This document shows positions 26,000 through 34,700 of a stretch of DNA of 55,700 nt, one piece after another. How positions within the stretch are numbered: position 1 is the first letter of the stretch; each line of letters opens with the position of its first letter. This DNA is from an uncultured Campylobacter sp. (GTDB taxonomy: Bacteria; Campylobacterota; Campylobacteria; Campylobacterales; Campylobacteraceae). The DNA lies in assembly GCF_938045205.1 (NCBI RefSeq), contig NZ_CALIMY010000100.1, positions 1-55,700 on the forward strand, read 5' to 3'. The position numbers were made by a program, and so were the translations under genes. The notes beneath the pieces are model-generated. The model had not been told where the DNA came from. It ran no database searches and worked only from the letters and a program-made list of their open reading frames with translations.

Positions 26000-28027
26000 C
26001 TACTTCACCAGCCCCGCTTCCCTTAAAAAGCAGCTCGGCTCGTAATTAATCTTTCTGATCTTATCAAATTTCGCGTAGCTTAGCACCAGCTCGTCGCGCG
26101 CTCTGGTAACCGCCACGTAAAATAGCCGCCGCTCCTCCTCCAGGCTGCCGCCCATCGCCATTAGCTTGAGGTTCGGGAAGCGGTTTTGCGCCAGATCGAT
26201 GAGATAGACGCTGCAAAATTCAAGCCCCTTGCTTGCGTGCACGCTGAGCAGATTTACCCCCTCGCCCTCGCTCATCTCCTTTGCGCCCAGAGTTATGAAA
26301 TTATAAAAGCTCTGCGGATCCGCGTATTTGCCGGCGATCTGCTCTAAAATTCCGCATTTATCGTAGATGTGCGCGGTCTCGTCCTTTTTGCGCTCGTCGT
26401 CTATCTTGCCGTTTTTTAGCGTCGCGCGTTTCGTCGCGATAAAGTCCGCTACGAGGGCAAAAAGGCGCGAGTTTTTGATCTGCGAGATCAGCGTGGCAGA
26501 CCTTGCAACGGAGCCGCTTTTTTTGAAAATTTTATAAATTTCGTGCAAAAACACTGCACCGCCTTCGGTGATTTTATTATGTTTTAGCACCGGATGCGAG
26601 CGAAAAAACTCGTCAAATTCCAAAGCTTCAAAGCGCGATACCGAGCCGATTATATCCACATCGTCAAAAAGCCCGAGCTGATAGTTTTTCCTCTTTTTTT
26701 CAAAAATTTTAACGCTCTCGTCGGGGCGCAAAAGCCCTGCGTGAATACTTCCGTGCCCAAGCGCGATCAGTGCATCGAAAAGCTCCTTGCTTAGCGCGCT
26801 GCCGACGCCTCTTGCGTATTCGCACGTGCTCATAAATGCCATCATATCTTTTGGGTTTATTATCATCGCGAAAATGTCCGTAAAGGCCTTGATCTCGCGG
26901 CTTTCAAAAAAGCTCACGCCGCCTTTTCGCTTCGCACCGATTCCGAGCTCCTTAAGCGCGACCTCGACGCCGTCGGCGCTGGAATTATTGCGAAAGATGA
27001 CGGCGATCTTTTCGCGCGGGATGCCGCTTTGCGCGATCTGTGCGGCTACGTGGGCGTATTGCGCCGCCGTATCGTCGTAAACATGCAGCTTAGGCGCGCT
27101 AAATTTTCCCTCGCGGCCCACGATCAGCTTCTTTTCGTAAAGGCGCGGATTGTTCGCGATGACGCGATTTGCAAGCGCCAAAATCGCCGAGCTTGAGCGG
27201 TAGTTGATATTCAGCGCGTAAATTTTAGCGTCCGCAAAGCGTTTACCGAAGCTACCGATGATGTCGATATTTGCGCCGTTGAAAGCATAGATACTCTGAT
27301 CAAAATCGCCGACGCAAAAAAGGCTTTTCGTCGCAAAGGCATCGATGAGGCTTCCTTGCAGCGAGTTCGTATCCTGATACTCGTCCACTAAAATTTCATC
27401 AAACCGCAGCGGCGCGCCCTTTTGTAGCTCACGGCGCATCTTTAGCAATACGTCGTTGAAATCGGCGTAGTTAAATTTTGCCTTTTCCTCCTCAAACTCG
27501 CGTAAAATATCTGCGTAAATTTCGGCAAATTCCGCCTGATCCTCGTAGTTTTTGCTAAACCACGATGCAAAATCCGCGCTCATCTCCTTGTTTTGATACA
27601 GCGAGTACACGTCGTACAGATACGCCCCGCCATAGGGACGCGCGTCGCTTACGTGATAAAATTTGCGCCTTTCTACGAGGCTTTTTAGCAGCGTCTTTAG
27701 CTCGGCGGGCTGCTTTAAAATCACTCCTTTGCTGAGCTCTCGAAGTAGGGCGTAGGATACGGCGTGGAAGGTGCCCGCGACGATTGCGGAGGTGATCTTT
27801 TTATCAAAATGCCGCTGCAGCCTCGCTATCATCTCGCTTGCGGCTTTGTTCGTAAAAGTAAGAAGCAAAATTTTTCTAGGGCTCGTGCCGAGATTTAGCA
27901 GATGAGCGATGCGCGCGACGATGGTGCTGGTTTTGCCCGTGCCTGCGCTTGCGATTATTAGATTGTGTCCGGCAGGAGCGGTTGCAGCGGCGTATTGTTC
28001 GGTGTTTAGCTTAGCTAGAGCGTCCAA
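26000..28027 (-). CDS. UvrD/Rep-family ATP-dependent DNA helicase
   Basis: The superfamily 1A helicase (675 residues from the chosen start) has the Q-motif LNTEQYAAA, Walker A ASAGTGKTST (K near 32), motif Ia LTFTNKAASEM, Walker B DEYQDTN, motif III FCVGDFDQSIYAFNGA, motif IV NYRSS and motif V VHASKGLEF, with LFYVAVTRARDELVLSY near the end. It unwinds 3'-5' in repair or replication restart. The longest frame starts at an ATG at 28054 that overlaps a TATAAT box; the TTG at 28027 has AAAGGA six bases upstream and is preferred. It is divergent from pbpC. Confidence 0.9.
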   Translation of the reverse strand: MDALAKLNTEQYAAATAPAGHNLIIASAGTGKTSTIVARIAHLLNLGTSPRKILLLTFTNKAASEMIARLQRHFDKKITSAIVAGTFHAVSYALLRELSKGVILKQPAELKTLLKSLVERRKFYHVSDARPYGGAYLYDVYSLYQNKEMSADFASWFSKNYEDQAEFAEIYADILREFEEEKAKFNYADFNDVLLKMRRELQKGAPLRFDEILVDEYQDTNSLQGSLIDAFATKSLFCVGDFDQSIYAFNGANIDIIGSFGKRFADAKIYALNINYRSSSAILALANRVIANNPRLYEKKLIVGREGKFSAPKLHVYDDTAAQYAHVAAQIAQSGIPREKIAVIFRNNSSADGVEVALKELGIGAKRKGGVSFFESREIKAFTDIFAMIINPKDMMAFMSTCEYARGVGSALSKELFDALIALGHGSIHAGLLRPDESVKIFEKKRKNYQLGLFDDVDIIGSVSRFEALEFDEFFRSHPVLKHNKITEGGAVFLHEIYKIFKKSGSVARSATLISQIKNSRLFALVADFIATKRATLKNGKIDDERKKDETAHIYDKCGILEQIAGKYADPQSFYNFITLGAKEMSEGEGVNLLSVHASKGLEFCSVYLIDLAQNRFPNLKLMAMGGSLEEERRLFYVAVTRARDELVLSYAKFDKIRKINYEPSCFLREAGLVK

Positions 28028-28052
28028 GATTATTCCTTTGCAAAAAGGCGCC

Positions 28053-28058
28053 ATTATA
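28053..28058 (-). promoter_or_regulatory. -10 box for the helicase gene
   Basis: TATAAT on the minus strand, 26 bases upstream of the TTG at 28027. It overlaps the upstream ATG, which argues that this ATG is not used. Confidence 0.5.
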
Positions 28059-28083
28059 GCCTAAAATCATTAAAATTCTTTGA

Positions 28084-28089
28084 TATAAT
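28084..28089 (+). promoter_or_regulatory. -10 box immediately before pbpC
   Basis: A perfect TATAAT ends only six bases before the pbpC ATG at 28096, so transcription would begin at or next to the start codon. TAAAAT at 28062-28067 is an alternative box giving a leader of about 20 bases. Confidence 0.45.
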
Positions 28090-28095
28090 TGCGCG

Positions 28096-31000
28096 ATGAA
28101 ATTTCTAAAATTTACGTTAAAAATCGCGCTATTTTGCGCATTTGCATTCGCCCTGTTTTTGATCTTGGACGCGCTTTATCCGCTAAATTTGGATATGCTA
28201 AATAAGCAGAAGAGTAGAATTTTATATGACCGAAACGGCGAAATTTTAAATATGCAGATCAGCGACGATCAAATTTGGCGCTTTTACGCGAGCGCGGACG
28301 AGATACCGCCGCGGCTGAAACAAAGCGCGATCTACTTCGAAGATCGCTATTTTTACTACCATTTCGGCGTCAATCCAGCCTCGATCCTGCGCGCGGCTAC
28401 GTATAATTTTACGCAAAATTTTACTAAAAAAAGCGAGGGCAATGTCGAGCGCGTCGGAGCCTCCACGATTACGATGCAGGTTGCGCGTATGATGCGCCCC
28501 AAACAGCGCAGCTACAAAAACAAAATCATCGAAATTTTCAACGCCTTTCAGCTGGAGTGGCACTTCAGCAAGGATGAAATTTTAGGAATGTATTTCAACC
28601 TCGCCCCATACGGCGGCAATATCGAGGGGGTCAAAACTGCGGCGTATTTTTACTTCAAAAAGGACCTGCGCGAGCTTAGCAACGCTCAAATCGCGCTTCT
28701 TAGCGTGATCCCAAAAAACCCGAACAAAAACCGCCTAGACCGTAGATCAAACATCAACGCGCTTAAAAACCGCCTAATTTCGCAGCTGCGAGAGGGTGGC
28801 GTGATCTCGCAGAGCGAGTATGAGCGCGCCCTCGCAGAGCCGTTTTCGCCCAGACGCTACGCAGCGCCCAATTACGCGCCGCATTACGCGCTGTTAGCGT
28901 TTAACAATTATAAAATGCAGAATTTTACTGCCAAAGATGACGTAAATTTCACTCAAAATTTAGAGCAGGGAGGCACGCTTGGCGCGACATCGGAGCAAGC
29001 AAGCTCGTCTACACGCCGAGCCGCGGCGGTAGCAGAGTCAAATTTTTCGGACGCGGCGAGTGCCAAATCAGGCTTTACGGTTGCAACAAAGGGTGAGTCA
29101 AATTTATCAAATGCCGCAAACGCGCAGGCGGGAGCGGATTCGAAAGAAGCAGATTATAAAACGAATGTGCCGGAGAGTTTAAATTTAAGCGAACGAACGA
29201 GGCTAAATTTAAACGAGCGCGAAGGCGCAAAATCACAGGCAGGCGTAAAACCGAATGAACCGGAAAGCGTAAAACCAAATGAACGAAAGAGCGCAAATTT
29301 AGATGAACGGCGAGATTTTATTGATGCCGCACATCCGTCGCAAAACTCGCAAAGTCTAAATTTAAACGAGCGACGAGGCGCTGTGCGTTTGCCGCAGAAT
29401 TTTAGCGCGGATACGGATTCGGATAAAGGGCAAACCGAGCATTCGCCGCAAAATCCGAGTGCGGATATAAATTTAAACAAGCGGCAGAATGTCGTCGGTA
29501 CCGCACATCCGCATCAAAACTCGCAAAATCGGCAAAATCTAAATTTAAATAGTCAGCAAGATACCACGCATCCGCCGCAAAATTTTCAGGCAGATGCAAA
29601 CTCTAGCGAGCGGTCGAGCGCAAATTTTAGTGCGCAGACAAATTCCGTTTCGGACGCTAGTGCACAGACGGTTTTCGCTTCGTTGGACGCTAATGCTCAG
29701 ACAGATTCTACTCCAGACGCCAAAATACAGACAAATTCCGTTTTAGACGCCAAATCGCGGGAAAATTCCACTTCGGACACTAAGGCGCAAATAAATTCCG
29801 ATCTAAACGCCAAATCGCGGGGAAATTCCGCAGGCTCCGAAGCGAGCGCGCAGTCCAAGGAGCAAACTGCGCTAGCGCAGGAGTTTGCGCGTCTAAACGA
29901 GGGTAAAATTTATTCGAGCTTGGATCTGAAAACCCAGATCGCGCTTGAGGGTTTTTTGAAAAGTGAGATCCTCTCCCTGCGCGATAAGGGCGTTAGAAAC
30001 GGCGCAGCCGTGCTGATCGACAACGAAAGCATGAGGGTGATCGCCTATGTAGGCAGCCACGATTTTAGCGCCAATGAGGGGCAAAACGACGGAGTGCGTT
30101 CGCAAAAAAACGTAGGCTCGACGCTCAAGCCCTTCATCTATGCCAAAGCCCTTGAGCGCGGCCTCATCACCCCTTCAAAGAAGCTGATCGACGCGCCGAT
30201 AATCTTTGCGGGCTACGTTCCTCGCAACTACAACCAAGGGTTTTTGGGCGCGGTGAGCGCGACCGACGCGCTAAGTCTTAGCCTAAATATCCCCGCGGTG
30301 AAGCTAAATTTGATGCTTGAGGGCGACGGGCTATATGAGATGCTATCAAACGTGCATCTGGCGGAGTTTAGCAAGGATTATTACGGCGCGGGTATCGCGC
30401 TGGGAAGCATTTCGATGAGCCTAATGGATCTTACTCGCCTTTACAGCGCGTTTGCAAACGGCGGGAAGCTACGAAAGCTCGAAATAGCGGGCGCAAAGAC
30501 GGGCGATGAGATGCAAATTTTAACCCCGCAAAGCGCCTACATCGTAACGCAGATGCTAAGAAACGCCCCGCGCTCCTATCTCGGCTCAGTGTGGCAAAAT
30601 ACCCTAAACGCGCCGCCGCTGATGTTTAAAACGGGTACGAGCGCCGATGCGCGCGATCTCTACACCGTCGCGCTCACGCCGAAATTTACCCTCGGCGTCT
30701 GGCTGGGAAATTTCGACGGCTCCAAGACTAGAGATCTTAGCGGCGGCGTGAGTGCGGCGAAGGTGGCGTTTAATATGTTTGCCTTCCTCGATAAATCGGG
30801 CATGCTGGGCGAGGCGGAGTTTGCGCGTCCCGCGGGCGTGAGCTTTCGGCGGGTATGTACCGACGCGTACCGCGAAAAGGAGTGCGCTCAAAGCGCCGAT
30901 GATCTTACGATCGATGGAGTTGAGCCCAACGAGGAGTGCGAAATTTACGGCACGAGCGAGCTTTTTTATCTGCTAAAACACGGCCTAGTCGATCCGCAAA

Positions 31001-31719
31001 AGGTGCGCGCAGGAAGGTGTGCGGCTAAATTTGCCGCCGTAAAGCCCGTGCTAAACGACATCAACGCCAAAACCTACGAGACCGGCGCGGACGGCACGCT
31101 GCGGCTAAAGGTGCAGTGCACGGCGGTTTTCGGCGAGCGCGTATATATCAGGCTAAGTGGCGGTTCGCGGGAGTTTATAGCACTAAATTCCACCGCGTTT
31201 ACGAGGGAGAATTCCACGGATTTGGATTTCGAACATTCTAACGTGGCGCAGCAAGATAATTTAAAGCAGAATTTAGCACAGCAAAATTTTGTAGAACAGA
31301 ATTCTGCGGTACAAAATTCTATGCGACAAAATTCAGCGCCGCAGAATTTAAAATCACAAAATCTTACGAAGCAAAATTCTGCGGGATTGAATTTTATAGC
31401 TGAAAATCCAGTCACACGGAATTTGGCGTCGCAAAATTCTATCTTGCAAAATTCTACAGAGCAGAATTCGGAGGCTCAAGATTTCACAGCGAAAAATTTC
31501 ACAGATCAAAATTCCTCGCAGCAAAATTCTGCGGCACGAGATTTCACCACGCAAAGCCTAGCGCCTACAAATTCTAAAGTTAAAACGGGAGAATATTTTG
31601 CGCGCACTAACGGTGAGGCTTTTACGCTAAGTCTTGGAGCAGGGGATTTCGAGCTTGGCTGCTTGGACGAAAATGCAAATTTCGCTAAAGCAAATTTTAG
31701 AGTAAATGAAAGAAAATAA
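28096..31719 (+). CDS. pbpC: Penicillin-binding protein 1C with two repeat insertions
   Basis: The 1207-residue bifunctional peptidoglycan synthase has an N-terminal membrane anchor (7-30), a GT51 glycosyltransferase domain (catalytic Glu in FEDRYFYYHFG, E82; GASTITMQVARMM), a transpeptidase domain (SxxK Ser675-Lys678 in GSTLKP, then SLN, then KTGTS 845-849) and a C-terminal PBP1C-type domain. PbpC is normally about 770 residues. The excess is a roughly 320-residue low-complexity insert between the two catalytic domains (about 275-595) and a pentapeptide array (1056-1160) splitting the C-terminal domain, which resumes at GEYFARTNGEAFTLSL. All catalytic motifs are intact. The alpha-2-macroglobulin gene follows, as with E. 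coli pbpC-yfhM. Confidence 0.9.
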   Translation: MKFLKFTLKIALFCAFAFALFLILDALYPLNLDMLNKQKSRILYDRNGEILNMQISDDQIWRFYASADEIPPRLKQSAIYFEDRYFYYHFGVNPASILRAATYNFTQNFTKKSEGNVERVGASTITMQVARMMRPKQRSYKNKIIEIFNAFQLEWHFSKDEILGMYFNLAPYGGNIEGVKTAAYFYFKKDLRELSNAQIALLSVIPKNPNKNRLDRRSNINALKNRLISQLREGGVISQSEYERALAEPFSPRRYAAPNYAPHYALLAFNNYKMQNFTAKDDVNFTQNLEQGGTLGATSEQASSSTRRAAAVAESNFSDAASAKSGFTVATKGESNLSNAANAQAGADSKEADYKTNVPESLNLSERTRLNLNEREGAKSQAGVKPNEPESVKPNERKSANLDERRDFIDAAHPSQNSQSLNLNERRGAVRLPQNFSADTDSDKGQTEHSPQNPSADINLNKRQNVVGTAHPHQNSQNRQNLNLNSQQDTTHPPQNFQADANSSERSSANFSAQTNSVSDASAQTVFASLDANAQTDSTPDAKIQTNSVLDAKSRENSTSDTKAQINSDLNAKSRGNSAGSEASAQSKEQTALAQEFARLNEGKIYSSLDLKTQIALEGFLKSEILSLRDKGVRNGAAVLIDNESMRVIAYVGSHDFSANEGQNDGVRSQKNVGSTLKPFIYAKALERGLITPSKKLIDAPIIFAGYVPRNYNQGFLGAVSATDALSLSLNIPAVKLNLMLEGDGLYEMLSNVHLAEFSKDYYGAGIALGSISMSLMDLTRLYSAFANGGKLRKLEIAGAKTGDEMQILTPQSAYIVTQMLRNAPRSYLGSVWQNTLNAPPLMFKTGTSADARDLYTVALTPKFTLGVWLGNFDGSKTRDLSGGVSAAKVAFNMFAFLDKSGMLGEAEFARPAGVSFRRVCTDAYREKECAQSADDLTIDGVEPNEECEIYGTSELFYLLKHGLVDPQKVRAGRCAAKFAAVKPVLNDINAKTYETGADGTLRLKVQCTAVFGERVYIRLSGGSREFIALNSTAFTRENSTDLDFEHSNVAQQDNLKQNLAQQNFVEQNSAVQNSMRQNSAPQNLKSQNLTKQNSAGLNFIAENPVTRNLASQNSILQNSTEQNSEAQDFTAKNFTDQNSSQQNSAARDFTTQSLAPTNSKVKTGEYFARTNGEAFTLSLGAGDFELGCLDENANFAKANFRVNERK
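29629..29838 (+). repeat. 30-bp in-frame tandem repeats in pbpC
   Basis: About seven copies of a 30-base unit encode ten-residue repeats of the pattern xAQTNSxxDA (for example KIQTNSVLDA, KSRENSTSDT, KAQINSDLNA). The second copy is one codon longer. Five of the seven units contain an exact AAATTC at the same place. The segments at 29743-29770 and 29803-29830 are nearly identical, pointing to recent duplication of two units. Confidence 0.8.
31261..31575 (+). repeat. 21-unit 15-bp array encoding xxQN[S/L/F] pentapeptides in pbpC
   Basis: Exactly 21 contiguous 15-base units encode pentapeptides such as LKQNL, AQQNF, VEQNS, AVQNS and MRQNS. Sixteen units carry RAATTY at the same phase (CA[A/G]AATT[C/T]); the five exceptions differ by one base (for example AAATCT, AGATTT) or a few. 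The first two codons of each unit vary freely. Thus the DNA hexamer, and with it the residues QN[S/L/F], is what is conserved. Confidence 0.9.
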
Positions 31720-31733
31720 AAGGTTAATTTGTA

Positions 31734-31739
31734 TATAAT
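31734..31739 (+). promoter_or_regulatory. -10 box before the alpha-2-macroglobulin gene
   Basis: TATAAT in the short gap after pbpC, 28 bases before the ATG at 31767. The gene can probably be transcribed on its own as well as from pbpC. Confidence 0.5.
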
Positions 31740-31766
31740 TTCGTAAAATTTTTGCAAAGGAATTTT

Positions 31767-34700
31767 ATGAAGACAAAACTACTAAGCGCAGCGCTATTTT
31801 GCGCTTTGGCTAGCTTTGCCGCGGGCGTAGAGATCAAATACGCTAGCGGGGCTTACGAGATTAGCGGGGTGGACGGCAGTGGATTTAGTGTCACGCAAAA
31901 GCAGATCTTAAAATGCACTCCCAAAATAACGGGCACCTATGAAAGCGTGAGCGAGAGCTCAATCAGGCTCTATCCAAAGCCGATGCTTAGCGCCGGGGTT
32001 AATTATTCGTGCGAGGCGCGCGGGGTGCGCTTTGAGTTCGAGACAGAGCCTTTTAGCACCGAGCATATCGCGCTTCTGCGTCCGGGGCTAGTGGCAATTA
32101 AATTTAACGATGCGGTTAGCAAGGACGCGCTACAGCAAGCGACTAGAATTTACCGCGCGCAGAATTTAGCCCAAAACGACATATCCTACGAGCTTAGCTC
32201 GCACGATGATCGGAATTTTTTATTCAGCTTCGATCCTAAGGCACAAAACGTCGTATTGCAAATAGAATCCCTCACCTCAAAAGCAGGCGCAAAGCTGCAA
32301 AATCCGGTGGAGCTGCGCACGGACGAGGAGCCTTTTAACGACAGCATTAACGCTTCAAATTTAAGCGGCGTGCAGATCCGCCCCGCGGCTCTAAAAGACG
32401 GCTCACTCGTAGCTAGAGTGTGTTTTCCTAACTATATGGACGAGCTGTCCGCCAAATACATAAGAATCGCAGGCGTGAGTAAATTTAGCCTCACTCAGCC
32501 GCGATATTATTATTACGACGAAGATGAAGAGGGCGGCGAAAGCGACGATCCTTCATGCTACTACTATGCAGATATAGTAAGCGACGAGTTTATGCCGAAT
32601 AAAAGCTACGAGATTAGGCTGCTAAAGGGCTTCGGAGATAGCTCATATATCTTGCGTGACGAGATCAAACAAAGCGTAAAAATGGGCGACAGGCTGCCTT
32701 TCGTAGCCTTTAGCGACGAGAAAAATTTTATCCCAAAATCCGCTTCGTTAGCTTTTAAAAGCTCAAACGTAAATGAGGTTAAAATTTCGATTGCCAAAGT
32801 TCCTGAGCAAAATTTTAGGTATTTTTTAAACTTTGAAAGCAACGAAGATAGTGTAGGTGGGCTAGCTAGCGAGATCGCGGTTAAGAGCTTTGATATAGGA
32901 GGCGCTAAAAACGCCGTTGCGGAGCATAAAATCGCGATGGATTTTAAAGGCTACGAGGATGGAATTTATAAAATCACGGCGTTTTACAAAGTGGGCGAAA
33001 AGATGCAAGAGGTTTCGCGCGTAGCCTATCTTAGCGACATTACGGCTCAAGTGGTGCTGCTTGAGCGCGGCGCGCTAATTTATACTTCTAGGCTTAGTAA
33101 TGGCGAGGAGCTAAGCAGAGCGAAGGTTAAAATTTACAGCGATAAAAACGAGCTAATCGTAGAGGATAAAACGGACGGAGATGGAATTTTAAGATTAGAA
33201 AATATGGAAATTCTAGCCAAAAATCCGCGCTCTATCGAGATTAGCAAGGGGGGTGAGCATGCGTTCGTACTGTTTAATAATGCTGTTGCAAGCGTCGAGA
33301 AAACGATTACTGCAAAGCGTCCGTTCGTTTATCTCGCAAGCGAGCTGATAAGCCCGAATGAGCGGCTTTTAGGCACGATCGTGATGAAAAATCGCGATTT
33401 TAGCTCTTTAAAAAATACGCCGATTAAATTTAAAATTTACGATCCTAGCGGCACTGTGGTCATCACGCGCGCGCAAAATACCGATGAGTTCGGCAGCGTT
33501 AAAATCGACGAGCTGATGGGCGAGAAAAGCGGCACTTACCGCCTAGATCTCATCTATGAGGACAAAATCATCGCTTCTAAAAGCTTCAGCGTAGAAAATT
33601 TCGTCCCAAACCGCATCAAAAATGAAATTTTAACTGCTAAAGACGAATACGGCGCAGATGAGATCATAACTTTAAAGCTAAGCTCAAACTATCTTGCAGG
33701 CGCGCCGGCCGGAGATTTGAAAGGCTCGCTGGAAGCAAACGCCTATGAAAAAGAGCTAAAAATTAAAGGCTACGAGGGCTTTTCGTTTCTAAACGATCGC
33801 TTAAAGAAAAAGGGTGCTACGCAGCTTCGCAGAGCAGAATTTACGCTAAGCTCCGCCGGCAAAAAAGAGCTTGCACTCTCGCCGGCAGCAGCTGATCTTA
33901 ATGTCTCTAACGCCATAAATATTCTACTAAATTTCAGCGTAACCGAGGAGGGTAAAAACGTAAGTGCATATCGCAACCTAAGCTATCTGCCTTATGATCG
34001 TATCGTAGGAATTCGCGCGAGCAAGGATTTCATATCAAGCGGCGATAGCGTAAAATTCGGCTTTGCGCTGCTAGATTCCAAAACCAAAACCGACGTCAAA
34101 GGCAAGATCGACGTTGAAATTTACCGCGACGATTTTACTTACGTTTATGACGGCAACAGATACGTCGAGCAAGAAAGCTTTAATCTCGTAAGCGCCGTTA
34201 GCACCGATGCGCGCGAGTTTGAGTACAAATTCCAAAACGGCGGCAATTATCTAATCGTCGCAAACGATTACTCAAGCGGCGCGAGTGCTGGCGTGCGCGT
34301 GGACGTAAGCGGCTGGGGATATTATGGACGGGTAAACGCTAAAGACGTGCAAAGCGCTAAAATCAAACTCACAAGCGACAAGGTTAAAGCTGGAGATAAA
34401 ATTAAAGGCGTCATCAATTCGCCGGTAGAAAGCGGCGTGCTAAATATCTCGCTCGTCGGCGAGCAGGTTTACGACTATAAAATTCTATCCATAAAAGGCG
34501 GTAGCGCGGAATTTGAGCTTAGCGTGCCGGAGGATTTCGTCGGCGGACACATCAACGCTGTAATCGCGCGCGCCGCGACACCTGCTGCTATGCCGCTTAG
34601 AGCTTATGCAAACGTGCCGGTGGCGCTAGATGCGAGCTCGCACAAGGCTAACGTGCAAATCCTAGCCGAGAAAAGCTACAAAAACGGGCAAAACGCGCAG

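Noticed and set aside
31261..31575. CRISPR-like regular repeat array
   Set aside because: Units are 15 bases with no spacers, lie in frame inside pbpC and have no cas genes nearby.
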